This document shows positions 10,695 through 22,884 of a stretch of 64,000 nt of DNA, one piece after another (position 1 is the stretch's first letter; the number at the start of each line of letters is the position of its first letter). A program made the translations under genes and the position numbers. Origin of the DNA: Daucus carota subsp. sativus (taxonomy: Eukaryota > Streptophyta > Magnoliopsida > Apiales > Apiaceae); contig NC_030386.2 in NCBI RefSeq assembly GCF_001625215.2, forward strand, positions 36,025,296 to 36,089,295, read 5' to 3'. The notes under the pieces are model-generated. The model searched no databases and was not told the origin of the DNA. It saw only the letters and a program-made list of their open reading frames with translations.

Positions 10695-13600
10695 ATGGCA
10701 CACAGAGATATGATGGGTTTTGGGTATGTGAGTAGTGGAGGAGCTCCGTCCTCATCCTCGTCGAATTTATCGCCTTTAGCTCCCCCATTTAGTGTGGATC
10801 GGTCCAAGTCGAAAACTAATACCAACCCACTCAGCAATTTTGCTGAGAATTCACAATCCTATGGTGTGCCCTTAGGTTCCTCCTCGCTTAATTGGCAATA
10901 CCCTCAGTCTTCACAGCCCGGGGTTGACTATATCTCGTATTGTAGTACTAGTTCGGAAAATGATTCGTTGCAGGCTACATCTTTGCCGTCGGCTAATGAC
11001 TATAGCTACCTAGGTTCTGAACTTAATAATCTACCAAGTGTCCATTGGGCTTCTCCAAACCCTAATACGATGGATCCCAAGAGTAATATGTTTTCATATG
11101 GTGGTGGAAGTAAGCAATACTATGGTCCTTATGTGTCACAAGCAGTTGATGACAATGCATCGTTGGTGGGCCTGGATGAAGCTAATGGTAATCATGATTT
11201 GTTGTCGACTTCTGGGCTTGTACCGATGGTTGGGTCATCTCAAGTTGATTGCAGCCAAGGCTTGTCAAGTTTGGAGTGCCAATCATCATGGGGTGGATAT
11301 TGGAATGGTTTGTCGGCAGGAAAGCGTGGTAAAAGGAGTGACATTGATGGGAGTTTTCATCTAAAAGGGACTGATCTTCCTGGTTCACATGCGTACCAAG
11401 ATTACTTGGAACAAGGTATGGCTAATTCCTGTGTAAATATAAAGTATTACTGTTTAGGTTTTACATTCAATTACATTACTTATCTTTAAGAAAGTTTACA
11501 TTACTTATCTTTAAGAAAGTTTATTTTTCAATTTCTTCTTCTATTTTCCTCGGGTAATGTTGTTTTTAGTTTAACAGAGTTCTGGTATTACATTGATATC
11601 ATCTATTGGCACAATTTGTCGGCCTTGTTAAAGGCCATTCTTCCAGTCTGTGATTAGTTTCGAGATTTTGTTATAATGAATTTGATTATTGATATTTTGC
11701 ATTAACAGTATTTGGTTGAAGTACTTAACAAAAGAAGATAGCAATAGCAGAATGATCAAAATTTTAGAAGACATATATTACATGGTTATTAAAATTTCAA
11801 AGATGCATATAGTAATGGTAAGTTTACTATGCAGAGCTGTAGCATGATTGGAAGCCATTTATATGGCTTTATTACAATAAAGTAAGCAGGCTCATTTTTT
11901 TCTTGTACATTTATAGAGGCCAATGGCCATAGCACCACTGTTTGTATATGCAACTCAAGGTAAATTACTAGTGGCTTATCATTCTAACGAAGTACTTGTA
12001 CACCTCAATAGTAATTTATAACTAGGCTTAAACCTCAATGAGGCTCTGTGTGTCAATATTTACGTATTTGTAATTGACTATTTCCAAAAAAAACTAAAAG
12101 TATTTGAAATGTATATATTGCAGCATTAGTACATGTACATATGTGTCATTAGTTATGATTTTTGGATTGTCTCAATACTTGAGCATTTTTGTGTTCCTTG
12201 GTTTCGTTTCCGCTTTTTATTGCCAATTTGAAGGTTTTTAGGTGATCGATATCTAGTTGTCGATCAAATTTTGCGAAAGCCCTTTGGCGTATACATTTTG
12301 TGTTAAAACAGGTGCGCAATTTTAAGCTCGCTGACCCAGAACATTGATCAGGGTTGGCTATCTGTGGTTTAGTAGTCGAACTTCCTAGGTTATAAATTTA
12401 ATTTTTTTTCCATAATATAAACTTTCAGGTTATGAGTGACCTTAAGAAGCAGATCATATTTACAGCTAAATTAACATGTTGTTTGTAATTTCAAGGAGTA
12501 GTCTCTGTTAGGTACTCGATGTTCAAAGAAAATCCTACTGCTACAGAAAGTATGCATGCTGTTCGTCGTGGAAGAGAGAGGAATGCTGATTTTCTAGCTA
12601 AAGAGCAGCTGGACAGTAATTTGTGCCAAAATTTGGGGTTAATGCCTACTAACTCTTCAAAATCACATATCTTTGGAACTAGTACGTCATCCCATATAGA
12701 ATCACCCTTTCTTGAACCAGTTGCCTTTTCCAGTAATCATCATATGTCCTACAGTTCACACGAAAAAGGTTTTCAACTATTTGATTCTTGCACCAGGGAT
12801 TGCATATCTGTAACAAAGACTTCTGTAATACCTGTAATACAACGACCAATCTCTGGAACAAAATATCCTGTCTCAGATACGGTTGCTTCTAAAAGTATGG
12901 ACAGTGGGGATGTTACAGATGTTAACAGGAAGGATGGTAGTAGCTATAACCTGGCACTAGAAAAGGAACCTCATATGCCCTCAAGCTCTGATTTAGGTTT
13001 CCTGGATGCGAACTACCTTGGCTTTCACAGAGGCAGGTATGACCGGGACATATTTACTGCAGCCTCTTCTAATGAAAATGTGTCGGCAGCAGCCTCTTCT
13101 AATGAAAATGTGTCGGCAAAGTTACTTTCTAACAACTCAGTGGATCATGAAATCAAAGTAAGAGAAGATCATATTCCCCATACAAATGTTCCTCATGCTT
13201 TTGGTTTGTCTGTTAATAACACAGAAGCCTTTACTGCCAATAATACAGAAACTTCAGATCAGCACAACCCAGCTGAGGATTCACCATGCTGGAAAGGGGC
13301 ATCAGCTTCTAGCTTTTGTCCTCTGTATGAATCTTCAAAAGATCTGCCTCGGAATCTTATGATGGAATTAGAAGCATGCAACTCTAATGATCACAACGAA
13401 TCTGTAATGGGCTTCTCCAGTGAATTAGGTGGACTTAAATTCCAGAAAGAGAGCTTGTCAGTGGATAACAATAAATTGATTCCTTCGATAAAAAGTCTCG
13501 GTACCATTTTGCCAACTAAAGAACACCTGGTAGCTGATCCAGCTAGATTGAAGTCTGGTAGTGTGCAAGAAAATAGGAGAGACAGAGATCAAAACTTGAG

Positions 13601-14603
13601 CAATGTTAGAAACCACATAAACCAACATAATCTGCTCAATAAGTCAAAGAGTGATTCTGGCTCCATACAAAGTCAGGGAAGGCCTCTGTGTACTAAAGAG
13701 GGCAAGTTTATGCATAAAAGTAAGATTCAGTTACAGTCTGGTGACATGGATGCTAGGATTAGTGCCAGTGATGCCTCAGAAGGCTGCTGGATCCCGTTGC
13801 ACAATGTGGAAAATGTTTTATGTTCACCCCCTTCTGAAGAAGATGATGGAAAATTACCTGCTATGGAATTAGATCCAACAATGAATGTAAAAACTCTGGT
13901 TGATGCACTGCATAATATATCAGAGTTGCTTGTTTCATCTAGCTTTGTTAAGGGATGGGGACTCGAGGAGCAATGTTCTAAGACCCTTGAGCATGCAATC
14001 CACAATATTAATTTGTGTTTGTCCAAGAGAATTCTCCAATCTTCAAGACAAGAATTATCATTCCCCAAGGCAGACATTTCTCATTTACCTGAAGAGGTAC
14101 CTTGTCTTCATGTGGTATTTAATGACCCTAAATCTATGTTGCATCCCTTTGTCATACATGTAGCGAATTAATTATCCCTGCATTCTGTAATAATTGTCCA
14201 TGTTTGAAAAATTACAAATATTAAGAAACTCAAGCATTGATAATAAAATTATTTTATATACTCTATTTATTACATCGACTAAATTAATTGAATAGCTGTT
14301 TGTGGTATAGGATTAGTCTTGGAGATATAAACTGCGAACTAATTAATTGTATGTGGTGTAAATTTAATCTTTGAAATATAAACCACAAAGTAGTACTTTA
14401 AAAGGTAACATTGTAATTTTAAGTGGATAACTAATTCGAAACAAATTCTTTTCAGACATGGACAAGTATAATAAAATGTGGGGTGTATATTTAAGTTGTA
14501 TTATTTGAGCTCCATGTTGCATACCTATTAAGGCTTTGACATATGGAAGATTAAGCACAACGGCACCACAAGCGAACAATGCCTAATTAATTGACTACAT
14601 TAG

Positions 14604-14645
<42 letters not shown>

Positions 14646-16456
14646 GTATATATATGTGTGTGTGTGTGTGTAATAAATTTTTGGTCATACATAGTAATTC
14701 ATATCTCATTTTCTGGCTTTTGTTCAGAATGATAAGATGTCATATAAGATCCACACCGTACTAGTGTTCCTGTATACTTATATATTTAATGATCTTCTCT
14801 TTAGTTTATATGTATACTTATCAAGTCAGGGCTCGATCAGTAAACATCTTCAGTCTTCACATTTCATATGCTCACTGGTGAGGTGAGTGTAATTTTATAG
14901 TCATCCAACATCAATGACTCATTGTTTTTGTCATAATACAATGAATTCTGGACTCAAGGAAGTAGTTCTTTTGATACCATACTCTTTGTATTATGCCATT
15001 CACTTATAAGCTATACTCATCTGCTTTCTGCAAGAGCTGGAAAAAAAGCGGTTTTGACTACCTTTGATACTTGTTGAAGATTATATAATTAAGTGATTGC
15101 ATAAATCTCTACATTCAATCGCCTTTGCTTTTGAACGCTAAAAAAATTATGAAAATGAATCTGCAATTGGTTAGTGCTTAATGTCAATATAGAAAAAAAA
15201 TGCACTTCATTATGTAACTTAACTACAGGTTTTAAGGAGCACAATTGATACTTATGATCAGGGGCAGAGCCATCACATACCCTGTAACTGGGAAATGATT
15301 AAAGTTTTTTTTTTTTTTTTTTAACTTAATTGCATTCTATATTTAAATTTTTGATGGCTGTTTTTCAGCTGTATAATTAAATTTTGTTTTGATCTCATTG
15401 TGCTTCAGGGTACCACAAAGCCGAGACTCCATGCAATGACTGAGGTAGGCAATCAACTTGGTTCATACCCTAGACATGAACAGAAAAGGATTCACGGTGT
15501 ATCTGACACACAATCTGAAAAAAATATGGATTTCAATTCTTCAAGGAATGAAGCAGATGCTATGTTGCATGCTAATATGGTTCAGGTCTTTTTTGTCAAT
15601 GGACTTCTTGCATCAAATACTAATGCAGATCAGTGTATACATATTTAAGGGTTTATTTTTTCTGCATATTTTAAAATATTGGTCCACTTTGAAACCTTGC
15701 AGAATATCAAAGTCGTCTTTGATGAGAATTTCCAGTCGGAGGAAAGTATATCACTAGAGACTCTGTTGTACAAAAATCTGTGGCTTAATGCAGAAGCTGA
15801 GTTGTGTGTCACTGGCTTAAAAGCGCGCTTTGATCAGGTGAAGATTCAGATGGAGAACTGCAAGTCGGACAAAAAAAAAGGTTGTGCATACCTTGTAGAA
15901 ATTGGTTTTAGATCAAAAGATTATGCCTTGCCCTGTCGTTTAAGGGCCTTTTCTTATGTTTGTATGTATCTTATTGTTTCCTGTTTGGTATGTTTCAGAA
16001 GATGCAGTTATTGATAAAATACCCAGTTCTGGAGAGCCTCCTGACCGTATCCCAAACATTACCAACGGGTCTACTCCTAAGGCTAATGATAGCCCAAAGC
16101 AAAAGGAACCAATCCAACATAATATTTCAAGCCCAAGAAGTGATGCTAAAGATGTTGAAGCTTCTGTTATGGCTCGATTTCAAATCCTAAAAAGGCGGGG
16201 AGACAATATAAACACTTGTAATGTGGAAGAGAAGTCTCTGCCATATGTTACAAATTCAGGTTTTCCCTGCAAAATTGTTGGAAGTCAAACTGGGAGCAAA
16301 AGTTTTGATGTGGCAGTGGGATCTCGTATTGTGCATCGCAATGACCATAACAGTGAGAAAAATTTAGGGTCATCTCAGGCTGGTTGTCAGCATGAACCAG
16401 TGGAAGGGTCCGCTGCATATGTTACGGACAACTTAACCACGTTTTCAACAATTTAG
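10695..16456 (+). CDS. Plant Ser/Asn-rich protein of unknown function (1044 residues)
   Basis: Five exons keep one frame: 10695-11415, 12496-14096, 15409-15585, 15703-15880 and 15999-16456, all GT-AG with matching phases (1, 0, 0, 1), giving 1044 residues. The N-terminal two-thirds is low-complexity, rich in Ser, Asn and Gly. More ordered parts are the helical block near residues 700-770 (KTLVDALHNISELLVSSS and a following Leu/Cys-rich helix), exon 4 (TLLYKNLWLNAEAELCVTGL) and a basic segment in exon 5 (VMARFQILKRRGDN). No catalytic motif, signal peptide or membrane segment is seen. The composition suggests a nuclear or scaffold protein, but this is inference; I do not recognise a named family. 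Exon 2 carries a 30-bp in-frame tandem duplication near 13066-13125 (repeat AASSNENVSA). Intron 1 has a 25-bp tandem duplication just after exon 1 (about 11470-11520), and intron 2 has CT and TG microsatellites. Confidence 0.8.
14607..14670. repeat. (CT)n and (TG)n microsatellites
   Basis: A run of CT dinucleotides (about 14607-14642) is followed after a short TA-rich bridge by a TG run (14655-14670). They lie in intron 2 of the 1044-residue protein gene and are likely length-variable. Confidence 0.9.
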
Positions 16457-17700
16457 AAAAATGACGTGAAGACCAGATCAGGCTGGTATGAGAACACTTC
16501 ATCAGATTGTGAACACGTGCTAAAGGAAGATATTGCTTAGCAATGGTAAACAAACGGATGTATTGCTATCTATATTTTAACTCCTACATGATTGTATATA
16601 TGTAATATAAGGAGGAGTTATATCCAGATTTTTGATGAAATTGCAAGTCTAATTTAAACGTTATGGTGCCCATTTGCTGGACCTCTTAGTTAACAAAGTA
16701 ATGTGCATCTAGCAGTGGCTCAACGTAAGTTCAATCTTAACCAGAATGTGTACAGAAATACAATTATACCTATTGCAACGTTTGTTTTCTTTTGCTTGTA
16801 CAGAGATGCTGGATATAGGACTATTGGCCATTTATGCACCAGGATGGTCCCTTCTAGACACGTTCTTATTGAAAAAGAAGTCCGACTTTCTTGCTGTTTG
16901 ATTTTTGACTTTAAAATTTAAATTAAAAAAAATATTTATGTAATAAATTAATAATTGACATAATATTAGAAAACTAATTGAAAGTAAGAAACTTGTATGA
17001 AGTTATCTTTTGAATAATTTATATGCTTGATAAAAATATTCACATTTGCAATTTTTAAATTAAATTTTAATTTGTATAAATTTTTCATAAATTACATGTA
17101 ACAAAAAAGTTATCTAAAAAGATCTTTAACTTAATTTTAGATGATTATAGGTCATAAAAAATGAGATAAAACTTTTTTGTGATAGAAGTTGGTCGGAGGA
17201 ATAAAGAAGAAAACGGTTTCTTTTAAATTATCATGTTTGAAGGAAGAAATAATGATTATATTTCTAAACTACAAATTTAATTCATTTTAAATTTTCATTC
17301 ATAATCAGAGTGTTAACAAAACTTATGAAAAATGGCAGGTAAAATGTTTCCCTCCTTCCCTCTACTTAACTTAAATTTGTAAATACGTCGAATATAAAAA
17401 TGATATTTTTTAACCTAAAATAAGAATTCAAAATATAGAAAAACTGTGCTATTCTTCTATAATTCGACCAATTTATGTTGCCTTCATGTTGCGAAGCAGG
17501 CTGACACACTGAAATTTAACTACAAAGTAGCATCAAAACTGTATGCAATTAAGTCAGATGTCTGAGCATCCATCTCTTCTTTGTCCCTCTTTACCCAACT
17601 TGTTTGTGCATTTCCACAGGGTAAACCATGTCCTTTTTTGTACCAAAAGTTACTGGCATGCTCACTGCAAGTTGGCACAAGTTGAACCAAGTCATGCTAG
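16457..17700. other. Intergenic region upstream of the peroxidase array
   Basis: The first part is the 3' flank of the five-exon gene. A block at 16830-16880 (TATGCACCAGGATGGTCCCT, then ACACGTTCTT) recurs at 20159-20195 and 20970-21004, so it marks the left part of a duplicated peroxidase unit. Between 16920 and 17460 the sequence is AT-rich with no gene. Confidence 0.6.
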
Positions 17701-17707
17701 CTATTGC

Positions 17708-17715
17708 TATAAATT
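17708..17715 (+). promoter_or_regulatory. TATA box of peroxidase 1
   Basis: GCTATAAATTGA lies about 65 bp upstream of the ATG and is conserved in sequence and spacing at peroxidase 2 (21348-21355). The following stretch, including GTATCCTAAACTCAACTGCA, is also shared, marking a duplicated core promoter and leader. Confidence 0.65.
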
Positions 17716-17774
17716 GAGCCGAATTTGTATACCCAGTATCCTAAACTCAACTGCAAGTCTGCAACTCTAAAGAG

Positions 17775-19172
17775 ATGAATCTATCAGTATTGTTTGTTAT
17801 GGTTATGTTATATACCATGTGTTTTCAGGTATTGAAAACACAGCAGCTTCAAGTAGGATTTTACAGGACTAACTGCAGTAATGCTGAATCTATTGTTAGA
17901 CAAGAGGTTGAAAGGGCCTTTTTCTTTGACGACAAGGGTATTGCAGCTGGTCTCATCAGACTGCATTTCCATGACTGCTTTGTCAGGGTCGGTATTTAGT
18001 TCTAAATTATTACTATATGCATGAAACTATGCATGCAATAGAACTGCTCAATTTTTCTGATAGTGGTGCATATGATATAGTACTGACAAAAACTGTGGCT
18101 GGCTGGCAGGGTTGTGATGGATCAGTCCTTATAGATTCGACGCCAAATAATGTGGCAGAGAAGGATAGTCCAGCCAATGGCATCTCTCTTCGAGGCCTTG
18201 ATGTCATTGACAGGGCTAAGGCCAGACTTGAAGCTGCATGTAGAGGCGTAGTCTCTTGTGCTGATATCCTTGCATTTGCTGCAAGAGATTCTACTGAAAT
18301 TGTAAGACACATGCACCGCGCACAAACATCTTTCATGCATGCCATAAATTTGCATTAACTTAATTAATGCATTAAACTTCAAATTTGCTTGTAGACTAAA
18401 GGAATAGGATGGCCTGTACCAGCAGGGAGGCGAGATGGGAGAGTTTCTCTTGCTGCCGAGACAGTTGCATTACCTCCACCAACATTTAACGTAACTCAAT
18501 CTACTCAAGCATTCGCTAATAAGGGACTATCTCAGAAAGACATGGTCATTCTACTAGGTGAATCTTTTTAGTTCTATACTATGGTTTTACAGAAATCCTA
18601 TAAAAGATACTGCGGAATTAATCCTCACCAATTCTCAGAGGAATTATTTTTTTAAGAAAAGACTTCATCAAAACTTAAAAGGTCTTGTAACAGTGTTTCT
18701 TAAACACAACTTATTTGCCACTGATATGCAAAACCAACCTTTGTATTCTGCAGGAGCACATACAGTTGGTCGGTCACATTGCACATCATTCAGCAAGAGG
18801 CTGTACAATTTTAGCCCGACAACAAGTCAAGATCCCAGCTTAGATCCTTTTTTTGCATGGTTTTTGAAGTCACAGTGTCCTCTAGATGGACAGGGAAACA
18901 TTGATCCGAATTCAGTAGTTCAGATGAACAGAAGCCCAAATCTTCAGGACAACAGCTACTACGCGGATATATCAGCACATCGTGTGGTATTAACCTCAGA
19001 TGAAACTCTGAATAGTAACTCACAAACTTTGTCACTAGTGAATGAGTATGCATCAAACAATACCAAGTGGCTAATCGATTTCGCAGGAGCAATGGTAAAA
19101 ATGAGTAAGATAGGGGTGCTTACAGGTACTGCAGGAGAGATTAGATCCAACTGCAGGGTCATCAACCCATAG
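17775..19172 (+). CDS. Class III secretory peroxidase 1
   Basis: Four exons (17775-17987, 18110-18301, 18395-18557, 18754-19172) encode 328 residues, the classical class III gene layout with three GT-AG introns. A hydrophobic signal peptide of about 22 residues precedes mature QLQVGFY. The distal haem site RLHFHDCF gives Arg62 and His66; the proximal site [10 protein letters not shown] gives His192. The conserved cysteines (including GCDGS and VVSCADIL contexts) and the calcium-site residues around them are present. Such enzymes use H2O2 to oxidise phenolics in the wall or vacuole (lignin, suberin, defence). The C-terminus ends shortly after RSNCRVINP with no vacuolar extension, so secretion to the apoplast is likely. 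It is closest to peroxidase 2 (21409-22770) and clearly arose by tandem duplication. No defect is visible. Confidence 0.95.
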
Positions 19173-19412
19173 TAAAAAAGCTCATGTATCTAATAAGTTA
19201 CCATGCAATAATCTTTTTGCAGGTTGTAACAATTTGTACTACTACTAAATGACAAGATAAATCCTATGATAATTTACAGTTTATGTTTGAATGCTAAAGG
19301 ATTCATTAGAGTTTACAAGTAAATTATTGTCGAATAATGTTTGTCGTAGCACAAGATCCTACTGTGACCTTTCTCTCGACACCGTAACACTTTAGATGAG
19401 TTGATTACTTAA

Positions 19413-20053
19413 GAGCATCTCCAATGGGAAGTAAAATTGCTTAAAATGACACATCATCCAGGGCCGGCCCTTGGGTAAGGCTACCAAGGCGGCCGCCTAG
19501 AGCACCACTGTCTTAGGGGCACCAAAAAATCTTTACATATGTAAGTATATACTAACAAATTTATGCATTTACATATTTATATGTATTTGAATTTACTGTA
19601 TTAATCTTAAAACAATATTTTTGATTATGTCATTGTATTGATTTCAATGTATGTAAAATTTTTCTTTACGATTTTGAAAAATAGGGGCACCATTTTCAAT
19701 TTTCGTCTAGGGCATCCTAATCTCTGGGACCGGCCCTGACATCATCAAAAGTACTATTATTTTATTTTCTCTCTCTTTATTTATACTTTTGGCAACTCTA
19801 TACATAAAAATTTACTCCAACAATTGGCAACCAAAGTTGCCACATTAAATAAAACATATATGAGTATAAAAAGATAGGGAACTATATGCTTTAGGGTGAT
19901 ATACACACTTCTTTTCATTTTAGGAGGGTGCCAAAAATTGGCAAATTTACTTGGCATCCTTTCCACTCCAATAGAGAACCAACAAGAGTGTCATGTCACG
20001 TCATACCACATGACATTTTGGCACTCTTTTTGGCACCGCCATTGGAGTTGCTC
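19413..20053. mobile_element. Tourist-like MITE (PIF/Harbinger type), split by a hAT-type MITE
   Basis: Inverted ends GAGCATCTCCAATGG and CCATTGGAGTTGCTC are flanked by TAA on both sides (19410-19412 and 20054-20056). Without the nested element it is about 353 bp, close to the 363 bp of the copy at 1375-1737. Confidence 0.75.
19459..19738. mobile_element. hAT-type MITE nested in Tourist-like MITE
   Basis: Inverted ends CAGGGCCGGCCC and GGACCGGCCCTG are bounded by a perfect 8-bp duplication ACATCATC (19451-19458 and 19739-19746), the hAT hallmark. The 280-bp interior is non-coding and has the GC-rich ends and AT-rich centre usual for these elements. Confidence 0.85.
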
Positions 20054-20790
20054 TAACATGTTATCAGAGTTCGGTTTACGAGGCTCCTCTTCTAGGGAAT
20101 ATAAAAATAGATATACGGGATAGTTTTCTGTTCAAATCTGCTGAATTTCGGACCACATATATGCACCAGCGCAGCATGGTCCCTCGCAAACACGTCACAA
20201 TTGAATCAGCAAGTCATGCTTTGTTACCTTTTGCCCCCAAAAGCCGCCCGCTGACGATTAATTTCCGTACTGATACAGAGATAGTAAAATCGTACAAATA
20301 ACAAAATTCATGCAGTGTCTGGCCGGTATTGATCGAGAGAAATAGGCAATGGGTATTTCATTATATAATCAATGTAAGTTGATCAGATGGTAGCTCCATC
20401 CTATGTTTATATTTATTGTTTGCGTGTATTTTGAATCTCTTATAAAGTATAGTTCAATAATATTTTGAATTTTTTTTTTTGCGTCAAACCTTTTTTCAGA
20501 ATTTATTTTAAAAAAAATATTATGAAATATTTTATAAAAATGTGAAAATATGTGCCAAACAGTAGCGTAGAGAACGTGATGGGACGGATGGAGTAATATA
20601 CAAAGCTGAGTTGAAGATATGATTGCGAATGGACTTCCATATTTTGTTACGCAACAAATAATAATTTTCAAATTCGATCAAAACATTTAAAAACGTCTTT
20701 TAAAAACTCAAACAACTTATATTTTCAAATTGAGAGACCGTGACATTTTTCACACGGTGAATCTTTTCTATGTAGACAAGATTATTACTC

Positions 20791-20912
20791 CGATCAGATT
20801 TCTGCACAAAAATTTCATAAATTACAGGCGCACACACCATTGGACATTCAGGACGCTCTCGGTGCACTTGTGTCAGTAACAGACTACAGTATATTACACA
20901 AGTCGGCCAGCA
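20791..20912 (+). pseudogene. Peroxidase exon-4 relic
   Basis: The stretch matches the end of intron 3 and the start of exon 4 of peroxidase 3 (24905-25010). It has AATTACAGG before CGCACACACCATTGGA, then CGCTCTC, GTGCACTT and AGTAACAGACTA in order, with about 9 extra bases after ATTGGA. The proximal-site residues GAHTIG are still readable, but the similarity fades after about 20900 and no other exon is nearby. It is therefore a fragment of a former array member of the peroxidase 3 type, now lying between peroxidases 1 and 2. Confidence 0.75.
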
Positions 20913-21347
20913 ACAAGATTAATGTTAATTACTGTATAATTGTGTCCGGAGCTGCTATCTTTTGGTTATATATGCACCACCATGGTCCCTCCCAAACACG
21001 TTCTTTCTAATCTAATCAACAAGTCGGCCTTTGTTTCCGTTTGTCCTTTGCCTTGATTCTTTTTATTTTTTGGAAATACAAATACATATGGAAACAAAAT
21101 TATTCTGTCAAATTGTATATTTAAGAACAAAGTATCTCGTTTTGACATTTAGAATTCGACCAAGTCAAGTTACCAATGAGTCCGCCGTACAGAAATTTAA
21201 GAAGAAAGTAGCATTCAACTAAATGCACTTGAGTCAGAGTTCTGAGTATCTATCTGATCTTTGTCTTTCGCCAATTTGTTTGTCTATTTCCACTCTGGCT
21301 ATTTGGGCTGAACTGCAAGTTGCGAACCAAGTCATTCATGATAATGC

Positions 21348-21355
21348 TATAAATT
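21348..21355 (+). promoter_or_regulatory. TATA box of peroxidase 2
   Basis: GCTATAAATTGA lies about 60 bp upstream of the ATG, with the same flanks as at peroxidase 1, including GTATCCTAAACTCAACTGCA downstream and AACCAAGTCAT upstream. Confidence 0.65.
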
Positions 21356-21408
21356 GAATCGAATTCATATACCAGGTATCCTAAACTCAACTGCAACTAC
21401 TATATCAG

Positions 21409-22770
21409 ATGAATCTATCAGTAATTTTTGCCTCATTTATGTTACTTATGAGTTTTCGAGTGTTGGAAACACAGCAGCTTGAAGTAGGATTTTACAAGAC
21501 TACATGCTTTAGTGCTGAATCTATTGTTAGACAGGAGGTCGAAAAGGCCTTCTTTTTAAACAGGGGTATTGCCGCTGGTCTCATCAGACTGCATTTCCAT
21601 GATTGCTTTGTCAGGGTCGGTATAATTAAATTGCACTGTTTTTCTTAAATCGGATATAGTATACTCATAAACAAACATACGATGGATTATTGACAACTGA
21701 AACTATGATTGGCAGGGTTGTGATGGATCAATCCTTATAGATTCTACGGCAAGTAATGTGGCGGAGAAGGATAGTCCAGCCAATGGCATCTCTCTTCGAG
21801 GCCTTGAAGTCATCGACAGGGCCAAGGCCAGACTTGAAGCTACATGTAAAGGCGTAGTGTCTTGTGCTGATATCCTTGCATTTGCTGCAAGAGATGCTAC
21901 TGAACTTGTAAGGGGCACACACATGCATGCACACTACGGATTTGCATTAACTTAAATGTTTTGAAGTTTTAACTTTTGAGCATGTCGTAGACTAGAGGAA
22001 TGGGATGGTCTGTACCAGCAGGGAGGCGAGATGGCAGAGTTTCTCTTGCTGCCGAGACAGTTGACTTACCTCCACCAACATTTAACGTAGATCAAGCTAC
22101 TCAATTATTCATGAGGAAGGGACTATCACAGGAAGAAATGATCATACTACTAGGTAGTTAACCCTAAATTTTTTATAGGTTCAAAGACACTAAATCAAAT
22201 ATGACAGTGTAGATTCATTCCCCTAAAAATCTGGGGGATGGAATCATCTTGTCCAGAAAAGACTCCCACAAAACATAAAAGGTCTCAGATTGTTACTCGT
22301 ATCTTAAACACAACTTGTTGGTCACTAATAACGAACTTTTGTACTCTGCAGGAGCACATTCAGTTGGACGCTCACATTGCACATCATTCAGTGACAGGTT
22401 ATACAATTTCAGCCAAACATCAAGTCAAGATCCTAGCCTAGATCCCCGTTTTGCAAGGTTTCTTAAGGCACTGTGTCCTCAAGACAGACAGGGAAACATT
22501 AATCCAAATTTGGTGGTTCCGATGAACGGAAGCCCAAATCTTCAAGACAACAGCTACTATGCAGATATACTAAAGCATCGTGTGGTTTTCACCTCAGATG
22601 AAACTCTCAATAGCAACTCAGAAACTCTGTCATTAGTGAATGAGTATGCATCAAACAATACGGATTGGCTAGTTAATTTTGCACAAGCAATGGTGAAACT
22701 GAGTATGATAGGGGTTCTTACTGGTACCGCAGGTGAGATAAGATCAAACTGTAGGGTAACTAATTCATAG
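21409..22770 (+). CDS. Class III secretory peroxidase 2
   Basis: Four exons (21409-21615, 21716-21907, 21991-22153, 22352-22770) encode 326 residues. Exons 2, 3 and 4 have exactly the same lengths as in peroxidase 1 (192, 163 and 419 bp). A signal peptide precedes QLEVGFY. Distal Arg60 and His64 (RLHFHDCF) and proximal His190 ([10 protein letters not shown]) are present, as are the conserved cysteines. Exon 1 is two codons shorter than in peroxidase 1 near AFFLNRG. Protein and promoter are highly similar to peroxidase 1, so the pair is a fairly recent tandem duplication. A damaged partial copy of its exon 4 follows at 22885-23185. Role as for the family: haem-dependent H2O2-driven oxidation of phenolics, probably in the apoplast. 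Confidence 0.95.
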
Positions 22771-22884
22771 GAAAAAATCCCTTAATATGTAATAAGTGTA
22801 CGACTCTTATTAATAAAGTCGACAGAAGCTCTTCACAGGCGAATTAGTTGACAAGGATAATGCAGTGCTTAGCATGTGCTATTT

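Larger units (their letters stand above)
19173..21340. other. Spacer between peroxidases 1 and 2: MITEs, a relic exon and a duplicated block
   Basis: Contains a Tourist-like MITE (19413-20053) with a nested hAT-type MITE, a duplicated upstream block at 20159-20230 (TATGCACCAGCGCAGCATGG), AT-rich DNA with a decayed Stowaway-like end near 20580-20596, a peroxidase exon-4 relic (20791-20912), and a further copy of the upstream block at 20970-21045. No intact gene is seen. Confidence 0.7.

Noticed and set aside
20056-20095. Sequence like a retrotransposon primer-binding site (TTATCAGAGTTCGG)
   Set aside because: No LTR, gag or pol remnant lies beside it; it directly adjoins a Tourist-like MITE border.
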